From contig NZ_CP095848.1 in assembly GCF_023101345.1 (NCBI RefSeq), positions 3,994,001 through 4,058,000 of the forward strand: DNA of 64,000 nt, given 5' to 3'. The DNA comes from Hymenobacter sublimis. Its GTDB lineage: Bacteria; Bacteroidota; Bacteroidia; Cytophagales; Hymenobacteraceae. Positions within the stretch are counted from its first letter, which is position 1. Every line of letters starts with the position of its first letter. Under the pieces are notes generated by a model. That model did not search any database. It worked only from the letters and a program-made list of their open reading frames with translations, and was not told the DNA's origin. Of the stretch, positions 17,299 to 25,356 are shown piece after piece. Position numbers and translations under genes: made by a program.

Positions 17299-18195
17299 CT
17301 ATCCCGCCGGCCGGAGCGGTAGCCCCACGAAGGCAAGAAGCTCCCGGTAGATAATGTTATGCTGCCAATACAGCTGCAACACCATCGGAATGTGGTTTTT
17401 GCCCGGCAACACCCGGTAACCCGGGGCGTGGCCTAGCTTCGTTAATTTCTGCCGGAACCGCGCACTGCTGCTTTGAATAGAGGGGTAGGTTTCGCCGCCC
17501 ACGTACACCAGAAAAGGCGGACTCTGGGCCGTGACGTGATAGAGCGCCGATACTTCCCGCCAGCCTTCCGGCTGCCGCCCGAACGACACCAGGTACTGCG
17601 CATCACCGGCGTACTGCTTTTTCTGGAGGTAGTCGTACATGTCTAGGCCGGCGGGGTCATCGAGAATAGCGCCGCGCACCGGATTCTGGGCTACTCCTCG
17701 CCGTTCAAACAGGCGGTTATCGGCAGCCAGCAGCGCGGCCAGGCCCCCGCCGGCGGAGTGACCCATTACGAAGATGCGGCTGGGGTCGCCGCCGTACTCC
17801 TTAATGTGGCCAACCGTCCAGATAACGGCCCGGGTGCAGTCGTCGGCCATTTGCGGCACTTGTACCTGCGGAGCTAGTCGGTAATTGATGATAACCGCTA
17901 CCACGCCCTGTTTGGCGAGCCGCCGCCCAATAAACGAGTACAGATTTTTGCTGCCGCTGTTCCAGTTGCCGCCGTGAATAAATACCACCACGGGCCGCAA
18001 CGTGGCGCTGCTGGCTTTGGGCGCATACACATCCAGCCGGTGCCGCTGGTCCTGGTACGCCGAGTCGGTGACGGGCACGTAGGCCACGTCTTGGGTGCGG
18101 CGGCTGGGGCGGGCCGTGGCGTATTCGTTGGCAACGGCCAGCAGCAGGGCCAGCACTAACAAGGCGGGCAACACCCGGAAAAATAATGTGGGCAT
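17299..18195 (-). CDS. Alpha/beta hydrolase, carboxylesterase-type, exported
   Basis: About 298 residues from the ATG at 18195. The start MPTLFFRVLPALLVLALLLAV is a signal peptide or anchor. The fold marks are the oxyanion HGGNW motif, the nucleophile elbow GHSAGGG, an Asp in ILDDPAGLD or later, and a His in LPGKNHIPM; together they place it with the hormone-sensitive-lipase/BD-FAE-like esterases that deacylate small esters or acetylated sugars. Substrate unknown. A longer start at 18231 adds twelve residues and would weaken the signal peptide. No terminator is visible before the convergent alkyltransferase gene. Confidence 0.85.
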   Translation of the reverse strand: MPTLFFRVLPALLVLALLLAVANEYATARPSRRTQDVAYVPVTDSAYQDQRHRLDVYAPKASSATLRPVVVFIHGGNWNSGSKNLYSFIGRRLAKQGVVAVIINYRLAPQVQVPQMADDCTRAVIWTVGHIKEYGGDPSRIFVMGHSAGGGLAALLAADNRLFERRGVAQNPVRGAILDDPAGLDMYDYLQKKQYAGDAQYLVSFGRQPEGWREVSALYHVTAQSPPFLVYVGGETYPSIQSSSARFRQKLTKLGHAPGYRVLPGKNHIPMVLQLYWQHNIIYRELLAFVGLPLRPAG

Positions 18196-18305
18196 AGAAA
18201 GCAGGAAACGGCAGAAAACAGGTACGCTCATCGACCCGGGCCGGATTGCGGGGCCTACCCGAAAGCGCCAACGGGAAGCCCGCGCGCAGGTTGCCCGCCG
18301 TCGGT

Positions 18306-18313
18306 TATCTTTG
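18306..18313 (+). promoter_or_regulatory. -7 promoter element before the TPR gene
   Basis: TATCTTTG, exact TAnnTTTG match, 49 bases before the ATG at 18362. Confidence 0.5.
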
Positions 18314-18361
18314 ACAGTTCCCGGCGGCTTACTTTTTGCCGCTCCTGTTCGTTAGGCTTTT

Positions 18362-19081
18362 ATGAAATCCACATTTTTACTTGCGGCGGCCTTACTGCTC
18401 TGGGGTGCCGCACCGGCTCAGGCTCAGCGCAAAAGCAAATCGGCTGGCCCGGCCCTGGAAATGACTACCGCCGCCCGCCGGCTCCAGCCCCTGTTTGGGG
18501 GGCTCACGCCCGCCCAAGCGGAGCAATTGGTAGGCCCGGCGTACGTAACCAAGGTAGCCGGCAGCTTTGCCTCGCGCGCCGAAGCCAGCCGCTTCTTCAG
18601 CACCAAAGGTTATGAGTACCTGCGGGAAAGCCAGCCTGACACGGCCGCCTACCGCTTCAATCTGGCCTGGGTACTGGACCCCACCAACGCCGACGCCTAC
18701 CGCGGCCTGGGCATTGTGGTCAGCCGCAATCCTACCCCCGACCAAGCCATTGAACTGCTTACCCGCGGGCTGGCCCTGGCGCCCACCAACAATCTGTTAC
18801 TCAGCGACCTGGGCACCAGCTACATGATGCGCTACGAGCTGACCAAGAAGAAAAAAGATCTGACCACGGGCATCGAACTCCTGGAAAAAGCCACCACCCA
18901 GGACGCGACGAATGCCGTGGCCTGGCAGCAGCTAGGGCGCGGCTACTACTACCAGGAAAAGTACGACCAAGCCTGGGCCGCCGTGCACAAAGCCCAGAGC
19001 ACCGACCTTACGGCGGTAGACTTCGACTTGGTTTCCGACTTGCTCACCCACCTACCCGACCCGCAGGGCAAGTTCAAATAA
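18362..19081 (+). CDS. Exported tetratricopeptide repeat protein
   Basis: A 239-residue protein with a signal peptide (MKSTFLLAAALLLWGAAPAQAQ) and four or so TPR units from about residue 80 to 225, e.g. AYRFNLAWVLDPTNADAYRGL, AIELLTRGLALAPTNNLLLSD and AWQQLGRGYYYQEKYDQAW. TPRs are protein-binding scaffolds; this one would act in the periplasm. The first 60 mature residues (TTAARRLQPLFGGLTPAQAEQL) are not a recognised domain. The outer-membrane barrel gene follows after 46 bases on the same strand and may be co-transcribed. Confidence 0.82.
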   Translation: MKSTFLLAAALLLWGAAPAQAQRKSKSAGPALEMTTAARRLQPLFGGLTPAQAEQLVGPAYVTKVAGSFASRAEASRFFSTKGYEYLRESQPDTAAYRFNLAWVLDPTNADAYRGLGIVVSRNPTPDQAIELLTRGLALAPTNNLLLSDLGTSYMMRYELTKKKKDLTTGIELLEKATTQDATNAVAWQQLGRGYYYQEKYDQAWAAVHKAQSTDLTAVDFDLVSDLLTHLPDPQGKFK

Positions 19082-19127
19082 AGACCCGCCCGCTGGCGTT
19101 AGGCAACGACTACTGCCCCGGCCGCGT

Positions 19128-19913
19128 ATGCCGGGGGCCCACCTACCGTCTACCCGCGTGAACATTCGTCCTCTTTTCCCCGCCCTGTTGCTGCTCTCGG
19201 GCCTGGCAACAACCCAGCAAGCAACTGCCCAGGATGGTGGCCCCGAACGCCGCCGCCGGTATTATGATGGCAACGCCCGCCCCTACTACCGCGGACCGGT
19301 TCGGTTTACGCTGGGCGGGGGCGTGGGGCTGTACAGCGGCGACCTGACCAGCGGCCTGGGTGAGCAGTTTGTAGGGCCTAGCTTTAGCGCCGGGCTGCTC
19401 TACAAAGTGCGGCCCCGCTGGCACGTGGGCGGCGAGGCCTCCTATGTGCAGCTAGGCGCGAAAGACCAACTAGCGGAGCGCAACCTAGCCTTCCGCAGCC
19501 GCAACGGGTCCGGGGTAGTACTGGTTCGGTTTGAGCCTTTCCGCGACGAGGCAGCTTTTGCCGATCCGCGCCGGCCAGCGGCCTTGATTAAGCCTTACCT
19601 CAAAGCCGGCGTGGGTTTTCTGCTCTATAGTCCCAAGGCGTACAACGGCACAATGCGCCCCGACGACAATACCGTGTTCCTGCCCTCAGAACGCAACGAC
19701 TACCCCGCAATGGCCCTGGTAGCACCCGTCGGCATCGGACTCACGTTGCGCCTTACCTCTCAACTGAATGCATCCATTGAGGGCGCTTATTCCTTCACCA
19801 CCACCGACCAGCTCGATGATATCAGCCCGGTGAGCGGCCGCTCCTCCTCTGACCGCAACGATGGATTCGGGCAAGTGGAGCTGAAACTAGAGTACGCGCC
19901 TTGGAAACGGTAA
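19128..19913 (+). CDS. Outer-membrane beta-barrel protein
   Basis: About 261 residues with a signal peptide ending near QQATAQ and an 8- to 10-strand barrel: FTLGGGVGLYSGDL, FSAGLLYKVRPRWHVGGEASY, LIKPYLKAGVGFLLYSP, and a closing strand GQVELKLEYAPWKR with the aromatic near-C-terminal pattern. The YSGDL segment is like the OmpA-like/DUF6089 barrels of Bacteroidota. Function is unknown. The ATG at 19128 is used; a GTG at 19158 (NIRPLFPALLLLSG) would give a more compact signal peptide and is a real alternative. Two hairpins with flanking A/T tracts follow the stop codon. Confidence 0.8.
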   Translation: MPGAHLPSTRVNIRPLFPALLLLSGLATTQQATAQDGGPERRRRYYDGNARPYYRGPVRFTLGGGVGLYSGDLTSGLGEQFVGPSFSAGLLYKVRPRWHVGGEASYVQLGAKDQLAERNLAFRSRNGSGVVLVRFEPFRDEAAFADPRRPAALIKPYLKAGVGFLLYSPKAYNGTMRPDDNTVFLPSERNDYPAMALVAPVGIGLTLRLTSQLNASIEGAYSFTTTDQLDDISPVSGRSSSDRNDGFGQVELKLEYAPWKR

Positions 19914-19924
19914 CGCGCAGTTCC

Positions 19925-19968
19925 AGAAACACATAGGCCCTGACTTAGAGTCGGGCCTGTGTGTTTCT
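19925..19968 (+). terminator. Hairpin terminator after the barrel gene
   Basis: AGAAACACA (19925-19933) pairs with TGTGTTTCT (19960-19968), with further pairing of AGGCCC and GGGCCT inside. It begins 12 bases after the stop codon at 19913. Confidence 0.7.
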
Positions 19969-19986
19969 AGGGTTATGTGCTTCTAA

Positions 19987-20014
19987 AAAAGGCCCGCCAG
20001 ATGGTGGGCCTTTT
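19987..20014 (+). terminator. Second hairpin terminator
   Basis: AAAAGGCCCGCC and GGTGGGCCTTTT form a compact stem with a 4-base loop and T-tract, just after the first hairpin. Both lie before the SDR gene at 20141. Confidence 0.75.
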
Positions 20015-20140
20015 CGTGCCGGGAAGTTTCCTGCTCGACTACTGCTAGCCAGGGTAGAATCCTCATTTTTGCGGGGGCAGTTACAACTGTCAGATCAATC
20101 TGTAATCCGTACAACACTTCAGATACTCCCATATCTCTCT

Positions 20141-20926
20141 ATGCAAACTTCCTCATCTAGGCCGGGGCGCTGGAACCTGACGGGCCAAGTGGCCTTGGTT
20201 ACGGGCGCTTCCAAAGGCATAGGCGCAGCTGTAGCAACTGAACTGCTGGCCCTGGGCGCTACGGTGGTAGCCGTAGCGCGTACGGCTCCGGACCTGGAGC
20301 AGCAGGTAGCTCAGTGGCAGCAGCAGGGCCTGGACGCCCACGCCCTGCCCGCCGACATAAGCACACCGGCCGACCGGGCCCACTTGCTGGCTACGGTAGC
20401 TGAGCGGTGGCCGCAGTTGCACATTCTGGTTAATAACGTGGGCACGAACATCCGTAAGCCCACCGTGGAGTACTCCGAGGAGGAATACCGCTATTTGTTG
20501 GCCACCAACCTAGATTCGGCCTGGGAGCTAAGCCGGGGGGTGCAACCGCTGCTGGTAGCCGCTGGCGGGGGTAGCATCGTAAATATTTCCTCGGTGGCGG
20601 GGCTGGCCCACGTGCGCACCGGGGCCGTGTACGGCATGACCAAAGCAGCCTTGATTCAGCTGACTCGCAACCTGGCCGTGGAGTGGGCCGGGCTGGGCAT
20701 TCGGGTAAACTGCGTGGCCCCCTGGTACATCAAAACGCCGCTGGCTGCCGGTGTGCTGGGCAACGAGGCGTACTTGCATGAGGTGCTGAGCCGCACGCCC
20801 ATGCGGCGCATTGGGGAGCCGGAGGAGGTAAGCGCCGCCGTGGCCTTCTTGTGCCTGCCGGCCGCCAGCTACATCACGGGCCAAACCATCAGCGTCGATG
20901 GGGGCTTCTCGGTGAATAGCTTCTGA
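20141..20926 (+). CDS. SDR family oxidoreductase, tropinone-reductase-like
   Basis: A 261-residue classical short-chain dehydrogenase. Seen: nucleotide-binding [11 protein letters not shown] (about residues 22-32), the adenine-site Asp in LPADIST, NNVGTN, catalytic Ser in [10 protein letters not shown], and the YxxxK pair in [43 protein letters not shown] and [20 protein letters not shown]-like C-terminal sequence are close to plant and bacterial tropinone-reductase-type SDRs; the substrate remains unknown. The start ATG 20141 avoids an extension through two terminators. Palindromic sequence at 20986-21032 follows. Confidence 0.88.
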   Translation: MQTSSSRPGRWNLTGQVALVTGASKGIGAAVATELLALGATVVAVARTAPDLEQQVAQWQQQGLDAHALPADISTPADRAHLLATVAERWPQLHILVNNVGTNIRKPTVEYSEEEYRYLLATNLDSAWELSRGVQPLLVAAGGGSIVNISSVAGLAHVRTGAVYGMTKAALIQLTRNLAVEWAGLGIRVNCVAPWYIKTPLAAGVLGNEAYLHEVLSRTPMRRIGEPEEVSAAVAFLCLPAASYITGQTISVDGGFSVNSF

Positions 20927-20985
20927 ATAAGAACTGAATAACGGCGTAGGCAGCTAATAACTCTGCGCCATGAGGTGAGCCTAAT

Positions 20986-21032
20986 AGCCTGAAAAGTCCT
21001 TATCGTATCATACGATAAGGACTCTTTAGGCT
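20986..21032. terminator. Near-perfect 14-bp palindrome with extended stem
   Basis: AGTCCTTATCGTAT (20995-21008) and ATACGATAAGGACT (21010-21023) are perfect inverted copies separated by a single base, with outer pairing of AGCCT and AGGCT. It may end the SDR transcript, or may be a binding site for a dimeric protein, as single-base spacing makes it close to an uninterrupted palindrome. Confidence 0.6.
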
Positions 21033-21100
21033 GAAGCAGATAAGAAATTAATCAGGAAGGCGTCGGCAGTGGGCCGATCAGACTGTGTAGTCAGTAATGA

Positions 21101-21139
21101 AAGAACGTCATTCCGAGCTTGTTGAGGAATGACGTTCTT
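21101..21139 (-). terminator. AAGAACGTCATTCC hairpin
   Basis: AAGAACGTCATTCC (21101-21114) pairs with GGAATGACGTTCTT (21126-21139). It lies 46 bases beyond the stop of the minus-strand ATP-grasp gene and so may terminate it. The GTCATTCCGAGC core links it to the repeat at 22193-22270. Confidence 0.6.
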
Positions 21140-21184
21140 ATGAAGCGGCTAATGCTACCTGCCTACACAAACGGTTACGCCTAC

Positions 21185-22060
21185 TCAATTGCTCATGTGG
21201 CGCAACGCAGCTTCGTAGCGGGGCAGGGAGCCGTCGGCGGAGGCCAGGTAGAGGAAGGGTTCGATTAGCTCTAGCTCCATGAGCAGAAACTCGCCGTTCT
21301 GGTCCAGGCCATCGACGCGGGCGTAGAGGCAGCCGGCGGCAAACTGCTGCACAATGGCATCGGCAGCTTGGCGCAGGTGGGCCGGGGCCTGCCGGGGCTC
21401 AATGCCGCCGCCGAGGTAATGTTGCACCCGAAAGTCGCCGGACTTGGGGGTTTTGAGCACGCAGTGGCTGAACTCGCCGCCGAAATAAATCAACGACCAC
21501 TCACCTTCTTCCTGAATTTCGGGCTGGAAGGGCTGCACTAGGAAATCCTCGTCGCGCAGCAGTTCCTGCAGTTGGGGCTGGCGGATGGCCGACTCCTGGC
21601 GCGTGAGCACGAAGGTATTTTTGGCGCCCCCGCTCACGGCGGGTTTCACCACCAGCGTATCGTGGCCCAGCTTGTCGAACAGAGCGGCCGTTTCTACGGC
21701 CTGGCCGCGGCTCAGCCAGTGGGTGGGCACAATGCGCACCCCGGCCTGCTCCATATCCAGCAAATACTTTTTGTCGGCATTCCAGCGCACGGTAGCCGCG
21801 GGGTTCAGCATCTTCACACCCAAGCTTTCCATCCGGTCGAGCCATTCGTAGAACTCGCCCACCCGGTCGAAGTAGTCCCAGGGCGATTTCACGACTACCA
21901 CATCATAGCGGAGCCAATCAACGGCGGGATTGGTCCAGACGCGGGGCTCCACCGTATGGCCCTGCTCGCGCAGGTAGCGGGTCAGCAGGCCGTCCTCATC
22001 TTCCACGTTGGGGGCGGCGTACTGGGCAAGGCTTTCACAGGTAACTAAGGCAATATTCAT
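21185..22060 (-). CDS. ATP-grasp domain protein
   Basis: A 291-residue protein with the layout of small ATP-grasp ligases (glutathione-synthetase-like; the nearest named example I recall is the cycloserine-pathway cyclo-ligase DcsG). Seen: N-terminal Rossmann-like part with VVVVKSPWDYFDRVGEF, ATP-site lysine in TLVVKPAVSGGAKNT, DFLVQPFQPEIQEEGEWSLIYFGG, and the metal site MELELIEPFLYL near the C-terminus. It should join a carboxylate to an amine with ATP, but the substrates are not evident. It stands alone between hairpin repeats. Confidence 0.82.
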   Translation of the reverse strand: MNIALVTCESLAQYAAPNVEDEDGLLTRYLREQGHTVEPRVWTNPAVDWLRYDVVVVKSPWDYFDRVGEFYEWLDRMESLGVKMLNPAATVRWNADKKYLLDMEQAGVRIVPTHWLSRGQAVETAALFDKLGHDTLVVKPAVSGGAKNTFVLTRQESAIRQPQLQELLRDEDFLVQPFQPEIQEEGEWSLIYFGGEFSHCVLKTPKSGDFRVQHYLGGGIEPRQAPAHLRQAADAIVQQFAAGCLYARVDGLDQNGEFLLMELELIEPFLYLASADGSLPRYEAALRHMSN

Positions 22061-22150
22061 TACGGGTGCAGAGGGAATTTGTCGGTTTTTTCGGATACAG
22101 GCGCCGGTTGGCGGCCTGGATGGGCTACTAGACGGTAAAGTTGCACTGCG

Positions 22151-22187
22151 GTTGCGCTTTGCTTATTAAAGCGCAACAAAGCGCAAC
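22151..22187. repeat. Inverted repeat with two alternative partners (GTTGCGCTTT)
   Basis: GTTGCGCTTTG at 22151-22161 can pair with AAAGCGCAAC at 22168-22177 or with the adjacent tandem copy AAAGCGCAAC at 22178-22187. It lies upstream of the ATP-grasp gene and directly before the 30-bp-arm hairpin. Confidence 0.5.
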
Positions 22188-22192
22188 CACGC

Positions 22193-22270
22193 TGTCATTC
22201 CGAGTGGAGCGAGGAATCTAGGCTCGCCTCTAGAGAGTAACCCAGATTCCTCGCTCCACTCGGAATGACA
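22193..22270. repeat. Long hairpin with 30-bp arms, GTCATTCCGAG family
   Basis: The arm 22193-22222 (starting TGTCATTCCGAGTGGAGCGA) and its reverse complement at 22241-22270 differ at one position only; the loop is 18 bases. The outer sequence is shared with the smaller hairpin at 21101-21139 and, in degraded form, with 31230-31290 and about 54860-54925. Confidence 0.8.
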
Positions 22271-22274
22271 AGGG

Positions 22275-22300
22275 AAAGCAGAGGTAGCTCCCTCTGCTTT
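22275..22300 (-). terminator. Terminator of the M20 amidohydrolase gene
   Basis: AAAGCAGAGG (22275-22284) pairs with CCTCTGCTTT (22291-22300). It lies 12 bases beyond the stop codon of the minus-strand gene at 22313. Confidence 0.7.
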
Positions 22301-22312
22301 AGTCTGAGGGTG

Positions 22313-23632
22313 CTACTTCTTGCCCGCGCTAAGGTAGTCGGCGGCCAGGGTAGCCAGGGTTTTCACGCCCAGGGTCAGCCCGCTTTCATCCACGAAGAAG
22401 CCGGGCGTGTGGTGCGGGGCCGTGTCGGCGGGGTTCTTGCCCTTGGGCATGCCACCCACGAACACGAACAGGCCGGGCACTTTCTCCTGGAAATAGGCAA
22501 AGTCCTCGGCCCCGGTCACGGCCTTCTGCACCCGCACGTTGGTAGTGCCGGCGGCCCGGTTCAGGCTGGGCACCATCTGCTCGGTCAGGTGCGGGTCGTT
22601 GTAGGTCACGGGGGCGTAATTCACGATGTCTACCTCGGCTGTGGCCCCGGCGCTTTCCGCAATATTGGTGGCCGTACGGCGCACCGCTGCCCATATTTTC
22701 TGCTGCATGTCCTTGTTAAGGCAGCGGATGGTGCCGGTCAGCTCCACCTGCTCGGGAATGATGTTGTTGCGCACCCCACCGTGCACCATGCCCACCGTCA
22801 GCACAGCCGCGTCTTCCGTCAGTTCAGTTTGGCGGCTGACGATGGTTTGCAGGCCCAGGATAATCTGGGCGGCCGTTACCACGGGGTCAACGGCCAGCCA
22901 GGGGTAGGCGCCGTGGGCCGATTTGCCCTTCACCTTGATGTTGAATACGTCCGAGGAGGCCATTTCCCCGCCGGGACGGTAGGAAAGCTGGCCTACCTCA
23001 GTCTGGGCCTGAATGTGCACCCCGAAAATAGCATCCACCTTGGGCTTGTCGAGGGCACCTTCCTGCACCATGAGGCGGGCGCCCCCTACCACGCCGGGCA
23101 GGGAACCTTCTTCGGCGGGCTGAAAAATAAACTTCACGGTGCCGGGCAGGTCCTTCTTCACCTGGCTCAACACCTCGGCGGCTCCCAGCAGCATGGCCAC
23201 GTGGGTGTCGTGGCCGCAGGCGTGCATGACGCCCACTTCCTGGCCGTTGTAGGTGGTGCGGGCCTTGGAGGCGAAGGGCAGGCTGTTGCTTTCCGTCACG
23301 GGCAGGGCGTCCATGTCGGCGCGCAGGGCCACCACCGGGCCGGGCTTGCCACCTTTCAGAATCCCGACGACACCGGTACGGGCCACGCCGGTTTGCACCT
23401 CAATGCCTAGCTTTTTCAGGTGCTCGGCTACTAGCGCGGCGGTGCGGATTTCCTGGTTGCCGAGTTCGGGGTGCTCGTGCAGGTCGCGGCGCCAGGCAAT
23501 AACCTTGGCTTCCTGCTGGGCCGCGAGCTTGGCAATTTGGGCGTCGAGGGCTGTGTTTTGGGCCAGGACGGGGGCCGCCGTGAGGAGGGCCGCCGTGAGG
23601 GCAGTACAGGTAGTAGCGGAAAAAAGCTTCAT
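22313..23632 (-). CDS. M20 family amidohydrolase, exported
   Basis: A 439-residue zinc-dependent amidohydrolase of the hippurate hydrolase/IAA-amino-acid hydrolase type. From the ATG at 23632 a signal peptide (MKLFSATTCTALTAALLTAAPVLAQ) precedes RRDLHEHPELGNQE. Metal ligands are seen in HACGHDTHVAMLL, FQPAEEGSLPG and, near the C-terminus, HHTPGFFVDE. The dimerisation lid occurs at about 215-330 (KGKSAHGAYPWLAVDPVVTAA). It would remove acyl groups from amino acids or peptides in the periplasm. The long upstream reading to 23851 covers the divergent promoter region of the PAP2-like gene and is rejected. A terminator follows the gene. Confidence 0.92.
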   Translation of the reverse strand: MKLFSATTCTALTAALLTAAPVLAQNTALDAQIAKLAAQQEAKVIAWRRDLHEHPELGNQEIRTAALVAEHLKKLGIEVQTGVARTGVVGILKGGKPGPVVALRADMDALPVTESNSLPFASKARTTYNGQEVGVMHACGHDTHVAMLLGAAEVLSQVKKDLPGTVKFIFQPAEEGSLPGVVGGARLMVQEGALDKPKVDAIFGVHIQAQTEVGQLSYRPGGEMASSDVFNIKVKGKSAHGAYPWLAVDPVVTAAQIILGLQTIVSRQTELTEDAAVLTVGMVHGGVRNNIIPEQVELTGTIRCLNKDMQQKIWAAVRRTATNIAESAGATAEVDIVNYAPVTYNDPHLTEQMVPSLNRAAGTTNVRVQKAVTGAEDFAYFQEKVPGLFVFVGGMPKGKNPADTAPHHTPGFFVDESGLTLGVKTLATLAADYLSAGKK

Positions 23633-23740
23633 GAGGAATCTAGAGGTAGAGGCGCACAGGCCGTTGGAGAGGAAAAGTACGCCGCAAACCGTTTCGGACC
23701 GAAAGTGCCCCGCAAAAAACCGCGCTAGCTGAAATGGCGG

Positions 23741-23748
23741 TAGGTTTG
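23741..23748 (+). promoter_or_regulatory. -7 promoter element before the PAP2-like gene
   Basis: TAGGTTTG matches TAnnTTTG exactly, 62 bases before the ATG at 23810 and in the divergent gap with the M20 gene. Confidence 0.4.
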
Positions 23749-23809
23749 CCACCGCGGCGTCTACTGCCTCTGGGGCGGCAAGACGAGGCCGCTTTACTTC
23801 TCTCGTTGC

Positions 23810-24442
23810 ATGTTGTCTTCTTTTCCCACTTGGCCGGAAGCGTGGCGGCACCCGGCGTTCCGGCGGCGCCTGCTGCTGGTACTGGCCCTGCTGCTGCTGC
23901 TGGCCGCCAGCCTGCCGCGCTTTTTTGCCTGGGTGCAGGCCCGCCCCGGCATTATCCTGCCCGATCCGCTGCTGGCCTTGCTGCCCGCCCGCAACGTATC
24001 GGGGCTGACGTTTGCCATTATTTACCTGGGCATTGGACTGGGAGTAGTTACGCTGCTACCCCAGCCCTACCGGCTGCTACGGGCCCTCACGGCCTACCTA
24101 CTCCTGCACGGGTTTCGGTGCCTGACCCTGGCTCTATTCCCCCTGGAGCCGCCCATTGGCCTGATTATACTCCGCGACCCGCTGGTGGAGCAACTGTTTT
24201 ACGCGGCGCCCGCCCCCATTACCAAAGACCTGTTTTTTTCGGGCCATACCGCCACCTTGTTCCTGCTGGCCCTGGCAGTACCCGCTGGCTGGCGCCGCCG
24301 CGTTCTGCTCGTAGCCACCGTGGCCATTGGGCTGCTGGTGATGATGCAACGGGCCCACTACAGCTACGATGTGCTAGCCGCTCCGCTGTTTGCGGGTCTG
24401 AGCTTCTGGCTGGCCGGCAAGCTGACGCCCAAACAAGGCTGA
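23810..24442 (+). CDS. PAP2-like/sphingomyelin-synthase-related membrane protein
   Basis: A 210-residue protein with about six transmembrane helices. The late segment KDLFFSGHTATLFLLAL and QRAHYSYDVLAAPLFAG gives the SGHT...HYxxDV pattern of the PAP2_C (sphingomyelin synthase-like) family, in which the two histidines and the aspartate act in phosphatase or head-group transfer chemistry. It could act on a phospholipid or sphingolipid, and sphingolipids do occur in Bacteroidota, but the substrate is inference. It is convergent with the SDR gene 15 bases downstream. Confidence 0.8.
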   Translation: MLSSFPTWPEAWRHPAFRRRLLLVLALLLLLAASLPRFFAWVQARPGIILPDPLLALLPARNVSGLTFAIIYLGIGLGVVTLLPQPYRLLRALTAYLLLHGFRCLTLALFPLEPPIGLIILRDPLVEQLFYAAPAPITKDLFFSGHTATLFLLALAVPAGWRRRVLLVATVAIGLLVMMQRAHYSYDVLAAPLFAGLSFWLAGKLTPKQG

Positions 24443-24456
24443 GTCTAGCTCAGATT

Positions 24457-25239
24457 TTATTTCAAGTGCTTCTCGTAGATGCCGGCCGCAATGCGCTCCG
24501 TGAGGCCTTTGGGCACCAGAGAAGTCAAAGCCGCCGATACCTTGTTGAGCGCGCCAGGAATCACCTCTGCCTCACCAGCTAGCAGGGCGGTAATGCCCGC
24601 TTCGGCTACCTGTTCGGGCGTCATGGATACTTTGTTGGCCACGGCCTGCAGGTCGGCGTTCATGCCGGCGCGGTCGGCAAAGTCGGTGGTGGTGGCGCCG
24701 GGGCTCAGGCACGTTACTGACACGCTGGTTTCGCGCAGCTCGTAGCGCAGACCCCGCGAGAAGCTGAGCAGAAAGGCCTTGCTGGCGGCATAAAGCGTAA
24801 GGGTAGGCACGGCCTGGTAGGCGGCCGTGCTGGCCACGTTCAAAATGTAGGCCTTGGGCTGGCGACGTAGCAAGGGCAGCAGGGCGTAAGTCAGCTCCAC
24901 GGGCAGGTGCATATTGAGCTGGAGCATGTTCTGCTGCTGGGCCAGGGGTAGTTCCTCAAACCGTCCCCAGAGGCCATAGCCGGCGTTGTTTACCAGCACG
25001 GCCAACTCCTGCGTTTGGGCGGTAACCCAAGCTGCCAACTGGGCAGCCGCTCCGGCACCGGCCAAATCCAGGGGCAGCACCTGAGCTGAGCGCCCCAGCT
25101 GCCGGGCTTCCGTGGCTACTTGCTCCAACTGGTCGGCGGAGCGGGCCGTGAGCAGCAGGTCGTAGCCTTGGCGGGCCAGCACAAGCGCCATGGCCCGCCC
25201 AATTCCGCGGGAAGCACCGGTAATAAGGGCAGTTTTCAA
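24457..25239 (-). CDS. SDR family oxidoreductase
   Basis: About 260 residues, a classical SDR: KTALITGASRGIGRAMALVL at the N-terminus, NNAGYGLWG, catalytic Ser in NVASTAAYQ, and YAASKAFLLSFSRGL with the Tyr and Lys. The sequence is close to the DltE/YqjQ-like subgroup; substrate unknown. Start: no ATG exists near the natural N-terminus, and TTG at 25239 places the first residues MKTALITGASRGIG exactly as in the family. A GTG at 25314 would add 25 residues and lies inside a hairpin repeat, so it is less likely. The hairpin at 25301-25344 lies upstream. Confidence 0.85.
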   Translation of the reverse strand: MKTALITGASRGIGRAMALVLARQGYDLLLTARSADQLEQVATEARQLGRSAQVLPLDLAGAGAAAQLAAWVTAQTQELAVLVNNAGYGLWGRFEELPLAQQQNMLQLNMHLPVELTYALLPLLRRQPKAYILNVASTAAYQAVPTLTLYAASKAFLLSFSRGLRYELRETSVSVTCLSPGATTTDFADRAGMNADLQAVANKVSMTPEQVAEAGITALLAGEAEVIPGALNKVSAALTSLVPKGLTERIAAGIYEKHLK

Positions 25240-25300
25240 AGGCGAAATAGTGAAGTAGTGAGGTTGTGCAGTAGCCGTATGAGGTAGTAGGCAGATAGGT

Positions 25301-25344
25301 AAACCGCCTGTCACCCTGCATAAGCTCAGGATGACAGGCGGTTT
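25301..25344. terminator. AAACCGCCTGTCA hairpin, GTCATCCTGAGC type
   Basis: AAACCGCCTGTCA and TGACAGGCGGTTT pair nearly perfectly around a loop containing CCTGCATAAGCTCAGG. It starts 12 bases past the stop of the phytanoyl-CoA dioxygenase gene (minus strand) and probably ends its transcript; its inner strand reads GTCATCCTGAGC, a variant of the interspersed hairpin family. Confidence 0.7.
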
Positions 25345-25356
25345 ACTTACCGAGTA

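Noticed and set aside
22265-23410. Long open reading frame of 381 codons on the plus strand
   Set aside because: It lies opposite the M20 amidohydrolase gene, whose zinc motifs and signal peptide show it to be the real gene. The His/Gly-rich translation is typical of an antisense shadow in high-GC DNA.
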